Assembly (NCBI RefSeq): GCF_950295315.1
Contig: NC_080181.1
Coordinates: 1,175,526-1,239,525 of the forward strand
Source: Erinaceus europaeus
Taxonomy: Eukaryota > Chordata > Mammalia > Eulipotyphla > Erinaceidae
Reading direction: 5' to 3'
DNA: 64,000 nt
Shown in pieces: positions 32,941-43,077 of the stretch. The notes under the pieces are model-generated. The model was not told where the DNA came from, did not search any database, and worked only from the letters and a program-made list of their open reading frames with translations. Within the stretch, counting starts at the first letter, position 1. Each line of letters starts with the position of its first letter. The translations under genes were made by a program, and so were the position numbers.

Positions 32941-35900
32941 CAGATTGTGGTAGATGCTTTATTCTTTAGCCTCAGAGACCCAAGCCAGTCATGGAAGAGC
33001 ACTGCCCCATACCATGCTATAGTCCTCCCCCACCCCCAGGAGACACCAGGGTGGTTCTGCTCCTAGCTCAGGTGTGTCCTCTGTTAAGTATCCTTGAGTG
33101 AGTGGATGCTGGATGTTTCATCTGCAGCAGGCCTCTGCCCCATCTCCAAAAGTTTACCCATATAGCCCAGGCATGACCAGGGAGACTCAGGATTTCATCA
33201 TGACCAGACCAGGAGTCACTCTCCAGCAGTTTTTCGTAAATGACTCTTGGGTGCATGTGTGCAGCTCTGCACTCCATGCTAAACCTTACAGACATCAAAG
33301 TGGAAGCATATACTGTGAGACTGAATGGAGACATCATTCAGGTCCAGCCCTGGTGAAGCTGCCTCAGACCAGTGTACACTCAGACTTGCCTGCAAAGCCA
33401 CTCAGGAGTTACAGGAGTGGGGTTTGCTGGCAAAGCCAGCGAGGGAGTTCCAACCCCTCCAGGGCCAGGAGCGGGAGGAGCAGGCTCTGAGTGCTGAGCC
33501 TGTGTGGGCTGGGCCAGCGTTGTTCCAGCCACACACTCACATTGCCCTCCAGGAGCAGGATGGGCACCACTCCGTGTTACAGCCTTTCTACAGAAGGACG
33601 TCTGGGGAGGAAATAGATGCTCAGGGTTGTTTGGAAACCACTAAAGACCACTCCAGAGCATGGCTCTGGCAACTTGATTCGAGCCATCAGCACAGAAATA
33701 AGTAAACGTCCTTCAGGACTAAACACCTGCCCGGTGTCTCCTTGGGACTCCTCTCTGCTTTGTCCAGTTGGACTCCTTACGCATTGTGTCACATGACATG
33801 AGTCAGCCATGACCAGTGGGATAATTCACTTCCAGGGAGTCAGATGAAACAGAACTCCAGGATCTGTGTCTCCACGCAAGCCCTTCCTCATCTGCAGCCT
33901 GTCTGTTCTCAGCACGCATGGGAATCTCCTGCCTCAGAGCAGCAGCACTTCTGATGAGTGAGCACCCTTCACTTCCTGGGAGCCCCTGGATTGATCAGGC
34001 ACAGAGGAAGGCTCTGTTGGCTTCAAGACCCACAGCCCCAGGTGCCCAAAGTGCAGGAAGGAGTGTGTCAGTACAGACAGAAGTCTGGTGGCAGGATGGA
34101 CCACCTCTGCATGAATGGTGGTTGCCTTTTTGATGCTCACGATGGTGCTATGTGCGATTATCAGACATCCACAGTGCTGGCTCTGAGGCAGATCCGACTG
34201 TCCCCACCCCAGCTCAACGCCCATCTGTTCCCTTAGCTCCTCTGCTCCCTGTCCCCACGTTGGTCCCCTGGGGGCACTGGCACTGCGCAGAGGTGCTGGG
34301 GGAGCCACAGCATTCAGGTGTCCCCAGGAGCCCAGAGGGAGCCAGGGTGCCCCATGGTCACTGACCATCCAGGCTGCTGTGAAGCACCTGGGGTCTAAGA
34401 CATGGCTGACAGAGGGCCCAGCACTGTGGACCTCCCTTAGTGGAGAGCACTCTGGACACTGCGTGACCGGCCGTGGAGTGGAAGGTGTGAGGTGGTGGCT
34501 CAGTGCAGACAGGACCGGGAGGACTCTAAGTGGCAGAGCAGGCTTCCCCAAGTGTGTTGACCTGTGCACAGCAGCCACCACCCCTCCAGGAAGCCCACAA
34601 CAGCTCCCTGTTAGCCAGTGCCTGTGGGGGCTGTCTGTGTTCCAGGAACAGTGCAGGGCTGTGAAGAGCTTCCACCACATCTCTGCATACATGATGTCCT
34701 GGGGTGGGGTGTACTCACAGAGACCCCAGGTGCTCCCTGCTGTGGACGAGGTTGTGTTCTTCACGGGAGCTCTCAGTTGATGTCTGGCCCTGCTTTGGTG
34801 CCTGTGGGCACATATCTGTGCTTCTTGTTTTCTCCACTGGTAAGCCAGAAACAACAGTGTAAGAAGCAAACAGGACACTGGCTCACAAACTGTGAAACAT
34901 GATCATGGAAAGCCTGCTGTGCTTCAGAACTTCAGAAACTGGCCTGAGGACTTGAGGAGAATCCCAGGGGTACCACCTCACAGTCATGGTGTCAAGCATG
35001 CCACATAGGCTTTGTAAATGCCAGCAGACGCAGAAGCAAATGTCTGGCTCGGGTCTTTACTGGCTCTCATGAAGACAGGGCCCTTTATAAGCCGTTCAGG
35101 GACACTCCATGCCGCAAGCCTTTGGAGAGCAGGACTTGGCATCTGCCCAGCCCCAGCCCAGCCCAGCGTTCAGGCCTGGAGTATTTGTGGTGGGCAGTAC
35201 TGCAACCACTCGGGGAGACTCCCAGGTCCCCCGCCCAGCTCTGGTTCCTTTGTCCTTCTCCAAGCCTGCAATTACCATTTGGAACACAGCACCTTTGAGA
35301 GTTACTTTGCTCTGTTTGTTGGTTCAGGGGCTCACAAATAGCCCCAACTGTGGGAAATAAAAGGCCAATGAGGAGGTGGAAGTCTTTCACAGAGAAACAC
35401 TGGTTCTGACTGTAGATTAGGTCCAGGACAAAGCAAGCAGGAAGAGGCCAGCTTTTCAAGAGCACATCAACTTTAAAACTCCTGAAGGTCAGGCCAAGTT
35501 TGCTAGTCAGAAAGATGTTTTTATCTTGTGAATATAACTTCTTCTGTGAACACAAATATTTTAGCATCTTGACTAAGTTAAGTCAAACTTTTTAAAGAGA
35601 GCACAGATGTTCAAAGAATGAAGTGGAACTCTCCAAATAGAGTGGAGAGAGAAACAGTGGCTCAGGCACTGAGAGCACACTGTCAGCCTTTCTCTGCCTT
35701 AAGCCTGGGCAGAGTGGTGCCCTGCCGGTTCCAGCCTCAAAGCACAAGGCAGCAGAATAATGGTGCCCTCGACTGTGACGGTAACCAGGTCTCACCACAT
35801 ACATTCTCAAGTGATCTTCTGGAGTGCAGCCCGATGCCTCTACTGATCTAAGGAGACTGGCGAGGGCTTTCTTGCCAGGCCAGACCAAGCCCAGCACCTC

Positions 35901-35984
35901 CCACTATTTCTGTTTAACACTCTGCTGTAAGTCACTGCAACTGAATAGGACAAAGCAGTTCCTGTTTACAGAACAGTAAAGAGG

Positions 35985-36215
35985 AAGGCAAAGAGAAAAC
36001 ACAAGTAGAACCTGAACTGGAATTGGTGTATCGCACCAAAGTAAAAGACTCTGGGGTGGGTGGGGAGAATACAGGTCCAAAAAGGATGACAGAGGACCTA
36101 GTGGTTGTATTGTTATATGGAAAACTCAGAAATGTTATGCATGTACAAACTATTATATTTACTGTCAAATGTAAAACATTAATTCCCCAATAAAGAAATT
36201 AAAATAAAATAAAAG
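35985..36215 (+). mobile_element. L1 3' untranslated end
   Basis: A short 3' fragment whose text ('agaaaacacaagtagaacct', 'gcaccaaagtaaaagactct', 'caggtccaaaaaggatgaca', 'ccccaataaagaaatt') closely repeats the end of the L1 at 11470-11999. It ends in an AATAAA signal and an A-rich tail. A small reversed piece of the same end may lie at 36290-36345. Confidence 0.8.
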
Positions 36216-36660
36216 TTTCTCTTCTCCCAGTAGCAGGCTCCTACAGCCCACTTCCACCACCAACTTGGGTCCTTCTCTGTCAACTGCACTGGGTCTTCAA
36301 TGCTCTTCTGCCCCCTCCCTCCAGAGTCTTTTACTTTGATGCAATAAACTACATGAACACTTTAAAAGATATTTTTTAAAACCTACCTGTGAAAAATGAA
36401 AACATCTCTGAAAGAAAAAAAACTGCAGCTTGGGACAAATGAAAGATGAACTCTGCTGGGAGACAAGGCCACCTGCATCAGAAGGCGCATCTGGTCAGCC
36501 TGTGCTTTGTGCACTGTTGCTACTACAATCCGCTGAATGTGTTCCCGTCCAGGGCTTCCAAGTTGATTCTCAAATACACTCAGAGGAGCAGCAAGCAAGA
36601 GTCATCAGGGATCCCTGAGAAAGAACAAGAGGCCACGGCTTTTCAAAAAAAAAAGGGGGG

Positions 36661-37254
36661 GGGAGTCGGGCTGTAGCGCAGCGGGTTAAACGCAGGTGGC
36701 GCAAAGCACAAGGACCGGCATAAGGATCCTGGTTCGAACCCCCGGCTCCCCACCTGCAGGGGAGTCGCTTCACAGGCGGTGGAGCAGGTCTGCAGGTGTC
36801 TATCTTTCTCTTCTCCTCTCTGTCTTCCCCTCCTCTCTCCATTTCTCTCTGTCCTATCCAACAACAACAACAACAATAATAACTACAACAATAAAAAAAC
36901 AACAAGGGCAGGGAGTCGGGCTGTAGCGCAGCGGGTTAAGCGCAGGTGGCGCAAAGCACAAGGACCGGCATAAGGATCCCGGTTCGAACGCCCGGCTCCC
37001 CACCTGCACGGGAGTCGCTTCACAGGTGGTGAAGCAGGTCTGCAGGTGTCTATCTTTCTCTCCCCCTCTCTGTCTTCCCCTCCTCTCTCCGTTTCTCTCT
37101 GTCCTATCCAACAACGACGACAACAACAATAATAACTACAACAATAAAACAACAAGGGCAACAAAAAGGGAATAAATAAATAAAATAAATATTTAAAAAA
37201 AAAAGGGCAACAAAAGGGAATAAATAAATAAAATAAATAAAATTTTTAAAAAAA
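36661..37254 (+). repeat. Young SINE interrupted by a nested SINE
   Basis: The outer element begins GGGAGTCGGGCTGTAGCGCA. Its A box is TAGCGCAGCGG at 36674-36684 and its B box GGTTCGAACC at 36731-36740. It runs to ACAACAAGGGCA at 36910. A second copy is inserted there (36911 to about 37202). The outer copy then resumes with AAGGGCAACAAAAGGG and its A-rich tail to about 37254. Confidence 0.9.
36911..37202 (+). repeat. Nested tRNA-derived SINE
   Basis: A near-consensus copy inserted in the tail of the outer SINE. AAGGGCA just before and after it serves as a short target duplication. Its B box is GGTTCGAACG, with one change from the outer copy. The high similarity of the two copies suggests recent activity. 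Confidence 0.9.
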
Positions 37255-37261
37255 GAATATA

Positions 37262-37495
37262 TATATTCAGTGGGGAGGCAATTCCAGAAGCCAGACCTTC
37301 CACCTTCTGCTCTCCATAATGACTCTGGTTTCACACTCCCAGAGGGATAAAGAACAGGAAAGCTATCAGGGGAGGAGATGAGATACGGAGACTGGTGGTG
37401 GGAATTGTGTGGAGTTGTACCCCTCGTACCCTGTGGTCTTGTCAGTGTTTCCATTTTATAAATACAAATAAAAAAATAAAACACTAGAAGGCCCC
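37262..37495 (+). mobile_element. Retrotransposon 3' end (probably L1 UTR)
   Basis: Contains 'ccagaccttccaccttctg', 'cacactcccagagggataaa', 'gctatcaggggaggagatg' and 'gggaattgtgtggagttgta', and ends in AAATACAAATAAAAAAATAA. The reverse complement occurs at about 41660-42125, so it is an interspersed repeat. An L1 3' UTR is my best guess. No coding remains are visible. Confidence 0.6.
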
Positions 37496-37886
37496 AGTAA
37501 TTAAAATAATTGCTGCTGATATATAAAAATACATAGGAGCTGGTGGAATAAATAAAAAAATAATCTGTAAATATACTACATTCATCTGTAAATTTAATAT
37601 ACAATAAAAGTACCTTCTCCAGCTAGTCCTCCAAAAGTGTTGTTGAGAGAAAGAGCCATGTGGGGAAAACCTGTCTCAAATCCTCACAGAATAGACTCAG
37701 AGACGTTCCAGTGGCCTAGAGCTGCAAATGTAAGCAAAGGAGGGTTGTGGACAATATTCTCCAAAATGACTGTGTTCGCCTCTGGGTTGGATGTAAACAA
37801 AATATCGGAACCTCTGACTGCATACCCGGAAACAATAGGAAAAGACAGATGTGTTCCGTTACATGCACAGCATAGTTACCTTGGGC

Positions 37887-37908
37887 AAAAAAAAAAAAAA
37901 AAAAAAAA
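37887..37908. repeat. Poly-A run (about 22)
   Basis: A homopolymer after CCTTGGGC. No retroposed gene could be recognised upstream. Confidence 0.8.
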
Positions 37909-38632
37909 GACAAAAGGCAAATGACAAGATGGGAAGTACTTGCAATTTTGCCTCATGTGTTTCCAAAATTAAACAAGGAAAATATATCTAGCCCACAAAA
38001 GAAAGAGCTGACACAGTTTTAACAGAAAAAGAAATGATGCATCTCCTAAATGTATAAAAAGATGCTCATCCTCACTTACAGGAAGAGAAAGTCCAATGAA
38101 AAACGACCTGAGGAACTGTGTGATCTCTCTCAGATGGCAGGAAAGTCCAGTACTGACCACACAGGGAAGTCGTCCTTATGCTGTGTGGTTTGGGAGTACA
38201 ATCTGCCCAGCTGCAGGGGGAGGGTGTACAGCAGTGCCTGAGAAGCAGCAGAAGCATTTATCCTTTAGCCCAGTGTTTCCGGTTCTGGGACACAGACTTA
38301 CAGAAGCAGAAATCAGAAAAGGTGGGACTCAGAGTAGGCTGTGTGCGGCTGGGCTGGCTCTCAGCGCTTGAGGTCAGACAGCTCTCACGGCGGGTGGCTC
38401 TGGGCGCCCACCCGCTGGAGTCCAGATCATGTCCTCCCAACAGTGGCAAGCAGAAGAGGGCTAACCTAAGACAGTGGGTCTGGGTGGGCAAATAGGTGAA
38501 ACTATAGCCAGAGCTGAGTGGTCATCCACGAGTGTTCACTAAGCCCTTACTATCCTGTCAGGCTGGACGTTTCCATAACAAAACATTTTGGAGAAAAAAA
38601 AGTACCTGGGAGTTTCCACTCTAGCTGTTGGG

Positions 38633-38919
38633 TTTTTTTTTTTAATATTTATTTTATTTATTTATTCCCTTTTGTTGCCCTTGTTGTTTTATTGTTGTAG
38701 TTATTGTTGTTGTTGTTGTTGGATAGGACAGAGAGAAATGGAGAGAGGAGGGGAAGACAGAGAGGAGGAGAGAAAGACAGACACCTGCAGACCTGCTCCA
38801 CCGCCTGTGAAGCGACTCCCCTGCAGGTGGGGAGCCGGGGTTCGAACCGGGATCCTTATGCGGGTCCTTGTGCTTTGCGCCACCTGCGCTTAACCCGCTG
38901 CGCTACAGCCCGACTCCCC
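38633..38919 (-). repeat. tRNA-derived SINE, antisense, with TSD
   Basis: A near-consensus copy in reverse: T-rich tail, GGGCAACAAAAGGG reversed, a GA-rich middle, GGTTCGAACC at 38839-38848, and it ends CTACAGCCCGACTCCC. A 15-bp duplication AGCTGTTGGGTTTTT lies at 38623-38637 and 38920-38934. It is one of the youngest-looking copies in the window. Confidence 0.95.
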
Positions 38920-39137
38920 AGCTGTTGGGTTTTTGCTGGACACTTATCTGGCCAGAGATCTGTTGTGATTGGCACTTGTTCCCTGCTCCTCCTGCCTATG
39001 GCCTTTTCCACGCTGCCAGGGTTCTACATGTCCACCACAATGAGAGCCGGTCACCCTGAGGTTATCTGGAGATCAGATAATCCCCAAAAGGGTACACCTG
39101 GGGGACATGTCAGCACTTGAGTTAAAAGTGAGAGTAT

Positions 39138-39347
39138 TGGGGGGCCTGGTGAGCGCACATGTTACTACGCACATGGACCCAGTTTCAAGCCCCCACCTGC
39201 AGGAAGAAAGCTTTACAAACAGAGAATCAGTGCTACAGGTCTCAGTCTCTCTCTCTCTCTCTCTCTCTCTTTCTCCTCTCTCTATGTATCTCCCCCTTCC
39301 ATCTCAATTTCTCTCTTTCTATATCAAATCAATGAATTTTTGAAAAG
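39138..39347 (+). repeat. tRNA-derived SINE, diverged, with (CT)n
   Basis: Head 'ggggcctggtgagcgcacat', AGTTTCAAGCCCC, 'cacctgcaggaagaaagctt', a CT run at 39246-39271 and 'atctcaatttctctctttct'. It ends about 200 bp before the next exon's acceptor. Confidence 0.8.
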
Positions 39348-39549
39348 AGTGACCATGTTGCCACATCTCATTTGATGGCCTGCTGGTGTGACCTCCTGGT
39401 TCACTGTCAACCTTTTCAGACTGTTGCTTGCACGCCTCCCTCCACAGGAGAGCAGCTCAGGTGAGAGTGCCAGGCCTGGGGGCAGGGGAGACACTATCAG
39501 GAAGAGTGAGCTGGGCCTCCACTCAGGGCCGGGCTGTCTTTTCCCACAG

Positions 39550-39825
39550 GTCTTCATCAGAGTGCTGGACAATAATGACAATGGGCCAGAATTCTCCCAG
39601 CCCAGTTACGAGGTGACCATATCAGAGGATGTGCTTCCAGATACTGAAATCTTGCAGATGGAAGCCATAGACAGGGATGAGAAGCACAAGCTAAGCTACA
39701 CGGTACACAGCAGTATTGATTCGGCCAGCATGAGGAAGTTCCGCATCGACCCCAGCTCTGGCCTGCTCTACATGGCCGAGAGGCTGGACCATGAGGCCCA
39801 GGACAAACACATCCTCAACATCATG
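39550..39825 (+). CDS. FAT3: FAT3 coding exon, phase 0-0
   Basis: Ninety-two codons. The exon starts in the linker strand ([15 protein letters not shown], a canonical calcium linker at residues 7-15). It then carries most of the next EC repeat: [15 protein letters not shown] (the E of XEX), [15 protein letters not shown] (DRD), [27 protein letters not shown] (LDHE). The acceptor is TGTCTTTTCCCACAG|GTC and the donor ATG|GTAGGA. It is symmetric (276 bp, phase 0 both ends). The open frame running on past 39825 is intronic. Confidence 0.95.
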
Positions 39826-41120
39826 GTAGGACACACGGCAGGCACCCTGCTGCAGCTCCCAGACCACCAGAGCCCTGGCCTGGCCTTCCCCCACGGGGAG
39901 GAACCTCTGCTGTCAGACAGACACCACCTATCTCCAAACTCAGTGTCAGCTGAGTGATGTAAGATGCTGAGCACAGTTAATCAGCAAAAGGCCAGGCGGG
40001 GGGTGGGGGTGGGGGTGAGGCCAGTAGCAAGTGTGAGTCCATGACTGTTGGTTGTGCTAGGCTACACCATGTGGCTCTGGCAAAGTCCTCAAGGCGTCAC
40101 TTCCTCAGCCCATACAGGTGACAGCTGAATGTCACTTGTGCCTCCCCTTGGGCTCCTGGGGGTCACTGGGCCCACAGTGTGGTCCAAACTTGAGTCACAG
40201 CACCTTCAAGCCATGGAGAAGTCACAGTCTCACTTTAAAATAGAATTGACCGTGTCCACATGACTAATAAAAATATGCTAGATTCATTCATTTATGGCCT
40301 AGAATCTTGTCCTTCCCCCCACAAGAGCCACTGTCTGCTGGCCCCACCCTTAGTAGCCAGGGACAGGCGATGGGGAGTTGTGCAGGGAGCACTCCCAGTT
40401 CCAAGCAGCTGAAGGGACATTCCCAGGACTAGACACCATTCCTGTGCTGGACAGGGAGGGCCCTGTCCTGGGCCACAGCCTCCAGCAGAGGCTGGGGAAG
40501 GGTTGTTAATAGAGACGTTAGGACCACCCTTCCACCCTCACTCAGTCATGCCACATCTCCTGTGTGCCAGGCACTGTTCTAGAGTCTGAGCATCTAGAGA
40601 CTGAGTCCCTGCACCCTTAACTGCCTGACTGGGACTGACCTGCCCCAGTGATTCTCCACACACAGCTCCAGCGAGGTGCTTGATGCAGGCCTTTCTCAAG
40701 CCTCCAAGGAGCCCAGTGCCATCCTGCCACTCCTCCCCCCGGGCACTCCGCTGGGTCCTGCACCCAGACTGCACTCAGCTAGGAGCTTCTCCAGGTCAGA
40801 GCCAGAGTGCAGCCCAGGAGCTGGCAGAGACAAGAAGACAGTACGTACCTTGTGAGTGAGTGAGTGCCCAGCACACCGCCCCTTAGCTTCCTGTTTAGAC
40901 AGCTTCCTTCAGCGCCCCAGGGTGGCTGTGGAGACAGGCAGGCAGGCGCTGCGCTGTGACTCCTGGCACTAGCCAAGAGTGAAGACAGGGCCCTGTTTCA
41001 GAGTCCCTTGCGAGCCTGAGGGCCAGCCCTCCCTGTCGCTGCTCACGTGGGCACAGCCAGCTGGGCTCTCTGCAGGCCCAGAGGCTCACCCCACCCCACC
41101 CCTTCTCATTTTACCTAAAG
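39826..41120 (+). other. FAT3: FAT3 intron (1.3 kb)
   Basis: GTAGGA..TTTTACCTAAAG, phase 0. GC-rich unique sequence with a G-rich stretch near 39997-40018. No SINE, L1 or coding signature was recognised. Confidence 0.9.
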
Positions 41121-41331
41121 GTCAGAGATCAGGAGTTTCCTTACCGAAGAAACCTGGCCCGTGTTGTGGTACACGTGGAAGACGCCAACGACCACAGCCC
41201 CGTCTTCACCAGCCCACTGTACGAGGCATCCGTGTTTGAATCAGCCGCTCTGGGGTCAGCTGTGCTGCAGGTGACAGCCCTGGACAAAGACAGAGGGGAA
41301 AACGCAGAGCTCCTCTACACCATCGAGGCAG
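41121..41331 (+). CDS. FAT3: FAT3 coding exon, phase 0-1
   Basis: Seventy codons plus one base, the same length and phases as the exon at 24097-24307. It completes an EC repeat ([19 protein letters not shown]), has the calcium linker [10 protein letters not shown] and begins the next repeat ([37 protein letters not shown]). The acceptor is CATTTTACCTAAAG|GTC and the donor GCA-G|GTGAGC. The single trailing G joins GA of the giant exon to make Gly. It agrees with FAT3 throughout. Confidence 0.95.
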
Positions 41332-41659
41332 GTGAGCACATGCTGCAGGCCTCCCCATACCTCTCTCACCCTCTGTGTGGCCTGAGTCACAGGTGCTCTC
41401 CCTCCCCTTGATGGAAAGAGAAGCATGTGGTCACTTCTATGCCTCAGCCTCTGCCCAGAGGGAGCGCAAGCTCCGTTCAGCAGGGGCCGTGTGCAGGCTT
41501 GTCAGTGTCCTCCATGACTGGCTGTCCACAGGAGCCTTGGCCTCAGAACCCTGCTTGCCCACCCCACCCCCAGCTGAGCCTGTGTCAGAGGAGTTGGCAG
41601 GTGCCCCACTGAGCTGGCCTGGCAGTGAAAAAAAAATGCAGTCTCTCCTAGGTTATAGA

Positions 41660-42125
41660 CTATACTTTTTTAAATTTAATTTTTTATTTATAAAAAGGAA
41701 ACCTTGACTAAACCATGGGGCAAGAGGGGTACAACTCCACACAATTCCCACCACCGGAACTCTGTATCCCCTCCCCTCCCCCTGATAGCTTTCCTATTCT
41801 TTATCCCTCTGGGAGTATGGACCCAGGGTCATTGTGGGATGCAGAAGGTGGAAGGTCTGGCTTCTGTAATTGCTTCCCTGATGAACATGGGCATTGACAG
41901 GTGGATCCACACTCCCAGCCTGCCTCTCTCTTTCCCTAGTGGGCTGGGGCTCAGGGGAAGCAGAGCTCCAGGACACATTGCTGGGGTTGTCTGTCCAGGG
42001 AAGTCTGGTTGGCATCATGCTAGCATCTGGAACCCTATCCAGAGAATCCCTGGTCACAAGCTGCTTGCTGGCTGGAGCTCACACCAGCCACTGCTTGCAC
42101 CTTGGTTCTGCCCCCCTACACTTGT
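41660..42125 (-). mobile_element. Retrotransposon 3' end, antisense (probably L1 UTR)
   Basis: The reverse complement of the element at 37262-37495, extending further upstream. Marks include 'gggtacaactccacacaatt', 'ctttatccctctgggagta' and 'gcagaaggtggaaggtctgg'. The T/A-rich side (41660-41700) is the reversed tail. The L1 assignment is tentative. Confidence 0.6.
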
Positions 42126-42628
42126 TTTTTTAAGACTCGGTTTTAGCAGACCAGGAATAGCACAGTACATTAGAGAACAGAATTACATACCTGAGACCTC
42201 TCTGTCTCTCTCATGACACAAAGTACATCTTTTTTTTTTTTTTTTTTAAAGGATCAGTTTCTTGCATATACTAGGCAAGTCACAATTGCTTATGATTTGA
42301 AGGTGGATAGCTGGGAAACACTTAAGACAGAAGGGGGTGAGACCATGAGCCTAAACATGAGAATTAAGTGTGGACTCCAGTGTCCCATTGCTGCCCAAGC
42401 TGCAGACTTCCAAAGGGTTCTGCCACCTCATGTCTGTCACGCATGTGCCAAGTTCTGCCCCCCCCACCACCACCACCCAGTCCCAGTCCTGCTAGTGCAG
42501 GAAAGTCTCCTCCCTGACTTCAGTGTTAGCAACCTGGAGGCCTCTTGCATTAACATGTGAATGCCTCAATGCCTGATGTGGGCTGAGAACTATTAGAGAA
42601 AGAAAAGCTGACCACTGTCTTTAAAAAG

Positions 42629-42870
42629 TAAAGCCCTGGGGCCAGGTGGTAACACACATAGTTAAGCGTACATGTTGCGACGTACAAGGACCCAGGTTCG
42701 AGCCCTGGTCCCCCACCTGCAGGGGGACAGCTTTGCAAATGGTAAAGCAGGGCTGCAGGTGTCTCTCTGTCACTCTTCCTCTCTGTCTCCCCTTACCCTC
42801 TCAATTTCTGGCTGTCTTTATCCAATAAATAAAGATAATAAAAAGTTTTTTTAAAAAAGAAAAGAAAAAG
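42629..42870 (+). repeat. tRNA-derived SINE, short form
   Basis: Head 'gggccaggtggtaacacaca', B box GGTTCGAGCCC, 'cccccacctgcagggggac', 'gcagggctgcaggtgtctct', 'tccaataaataaagataata' and an A-rich tail. It resembles the copy at 23519-23735. Confidence 0.85.
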
Positions 42871-43077
42871 TAAATCCATGCATTAAATGATATCTAAGTC
42901 GACTGACTCCTCGAGTTAGCCCTCACACTCATTAGGAGTCTGCTGGGCACTGTGCAGGCAGAAGGGGAAGGACACAGGCCCAATGGCCACAAGCAAACTC
43001 ACCCAGTCTGCATTTCTGTGGAATTTCCTCTTCACCCAGTTTCACCAGCTCCTTTCTCGGATGTTGCTTCGTGCCTC

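Larger units (their letters stand above)
31099..39549 (+). other. FAT3: FAT3 intron (8.45 kb)
   Basis: Phase-0 intron, GTAAGA..TTTTCCCACAG. It contains SINEs at 31300, 32803, 36661 (with another nested inside), 38633 and 39138, and L1 or related 3' ends at 35985-36215 and 37262-37495. It also has an A22 run (37887-37908) and a CT run (39246-39271). Positions 31616-32800 and 32941-35980 hold no recognised repeat. The latter is GC-rich with a 314-codon minus-strand frame (33934-34878) that shows no domain. Positions 37510-38620 are unique AT-rich sequence without a gene. Confidence 0.85.

Noticed and set aside
33934..34878. 314-codon minus-strand open frame
   Set aside because: It lies in a GC-rich part of a FAT3 intron, with no recognisable domain, signal or homologue and no splice context. 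It is most likely a chance frame.
36661..37202. tRNA genes suggested by intact A and B boxes
   Set aside because: The boxes belong to SINE heads. They are followed by CT-rich and A-rich tails, and no cloverleaf with a matching acceptor stem was seen.
38588..39120. Frames reading LLLLLDRTERNGERRGRQR and similar, also at 21551, 31271, 36643, 36854 and 48114
   Set aside because: The same peptide appears at every copy of the tRNA-derived SINE read in reverse. It is a repeat translation, not a protein family.
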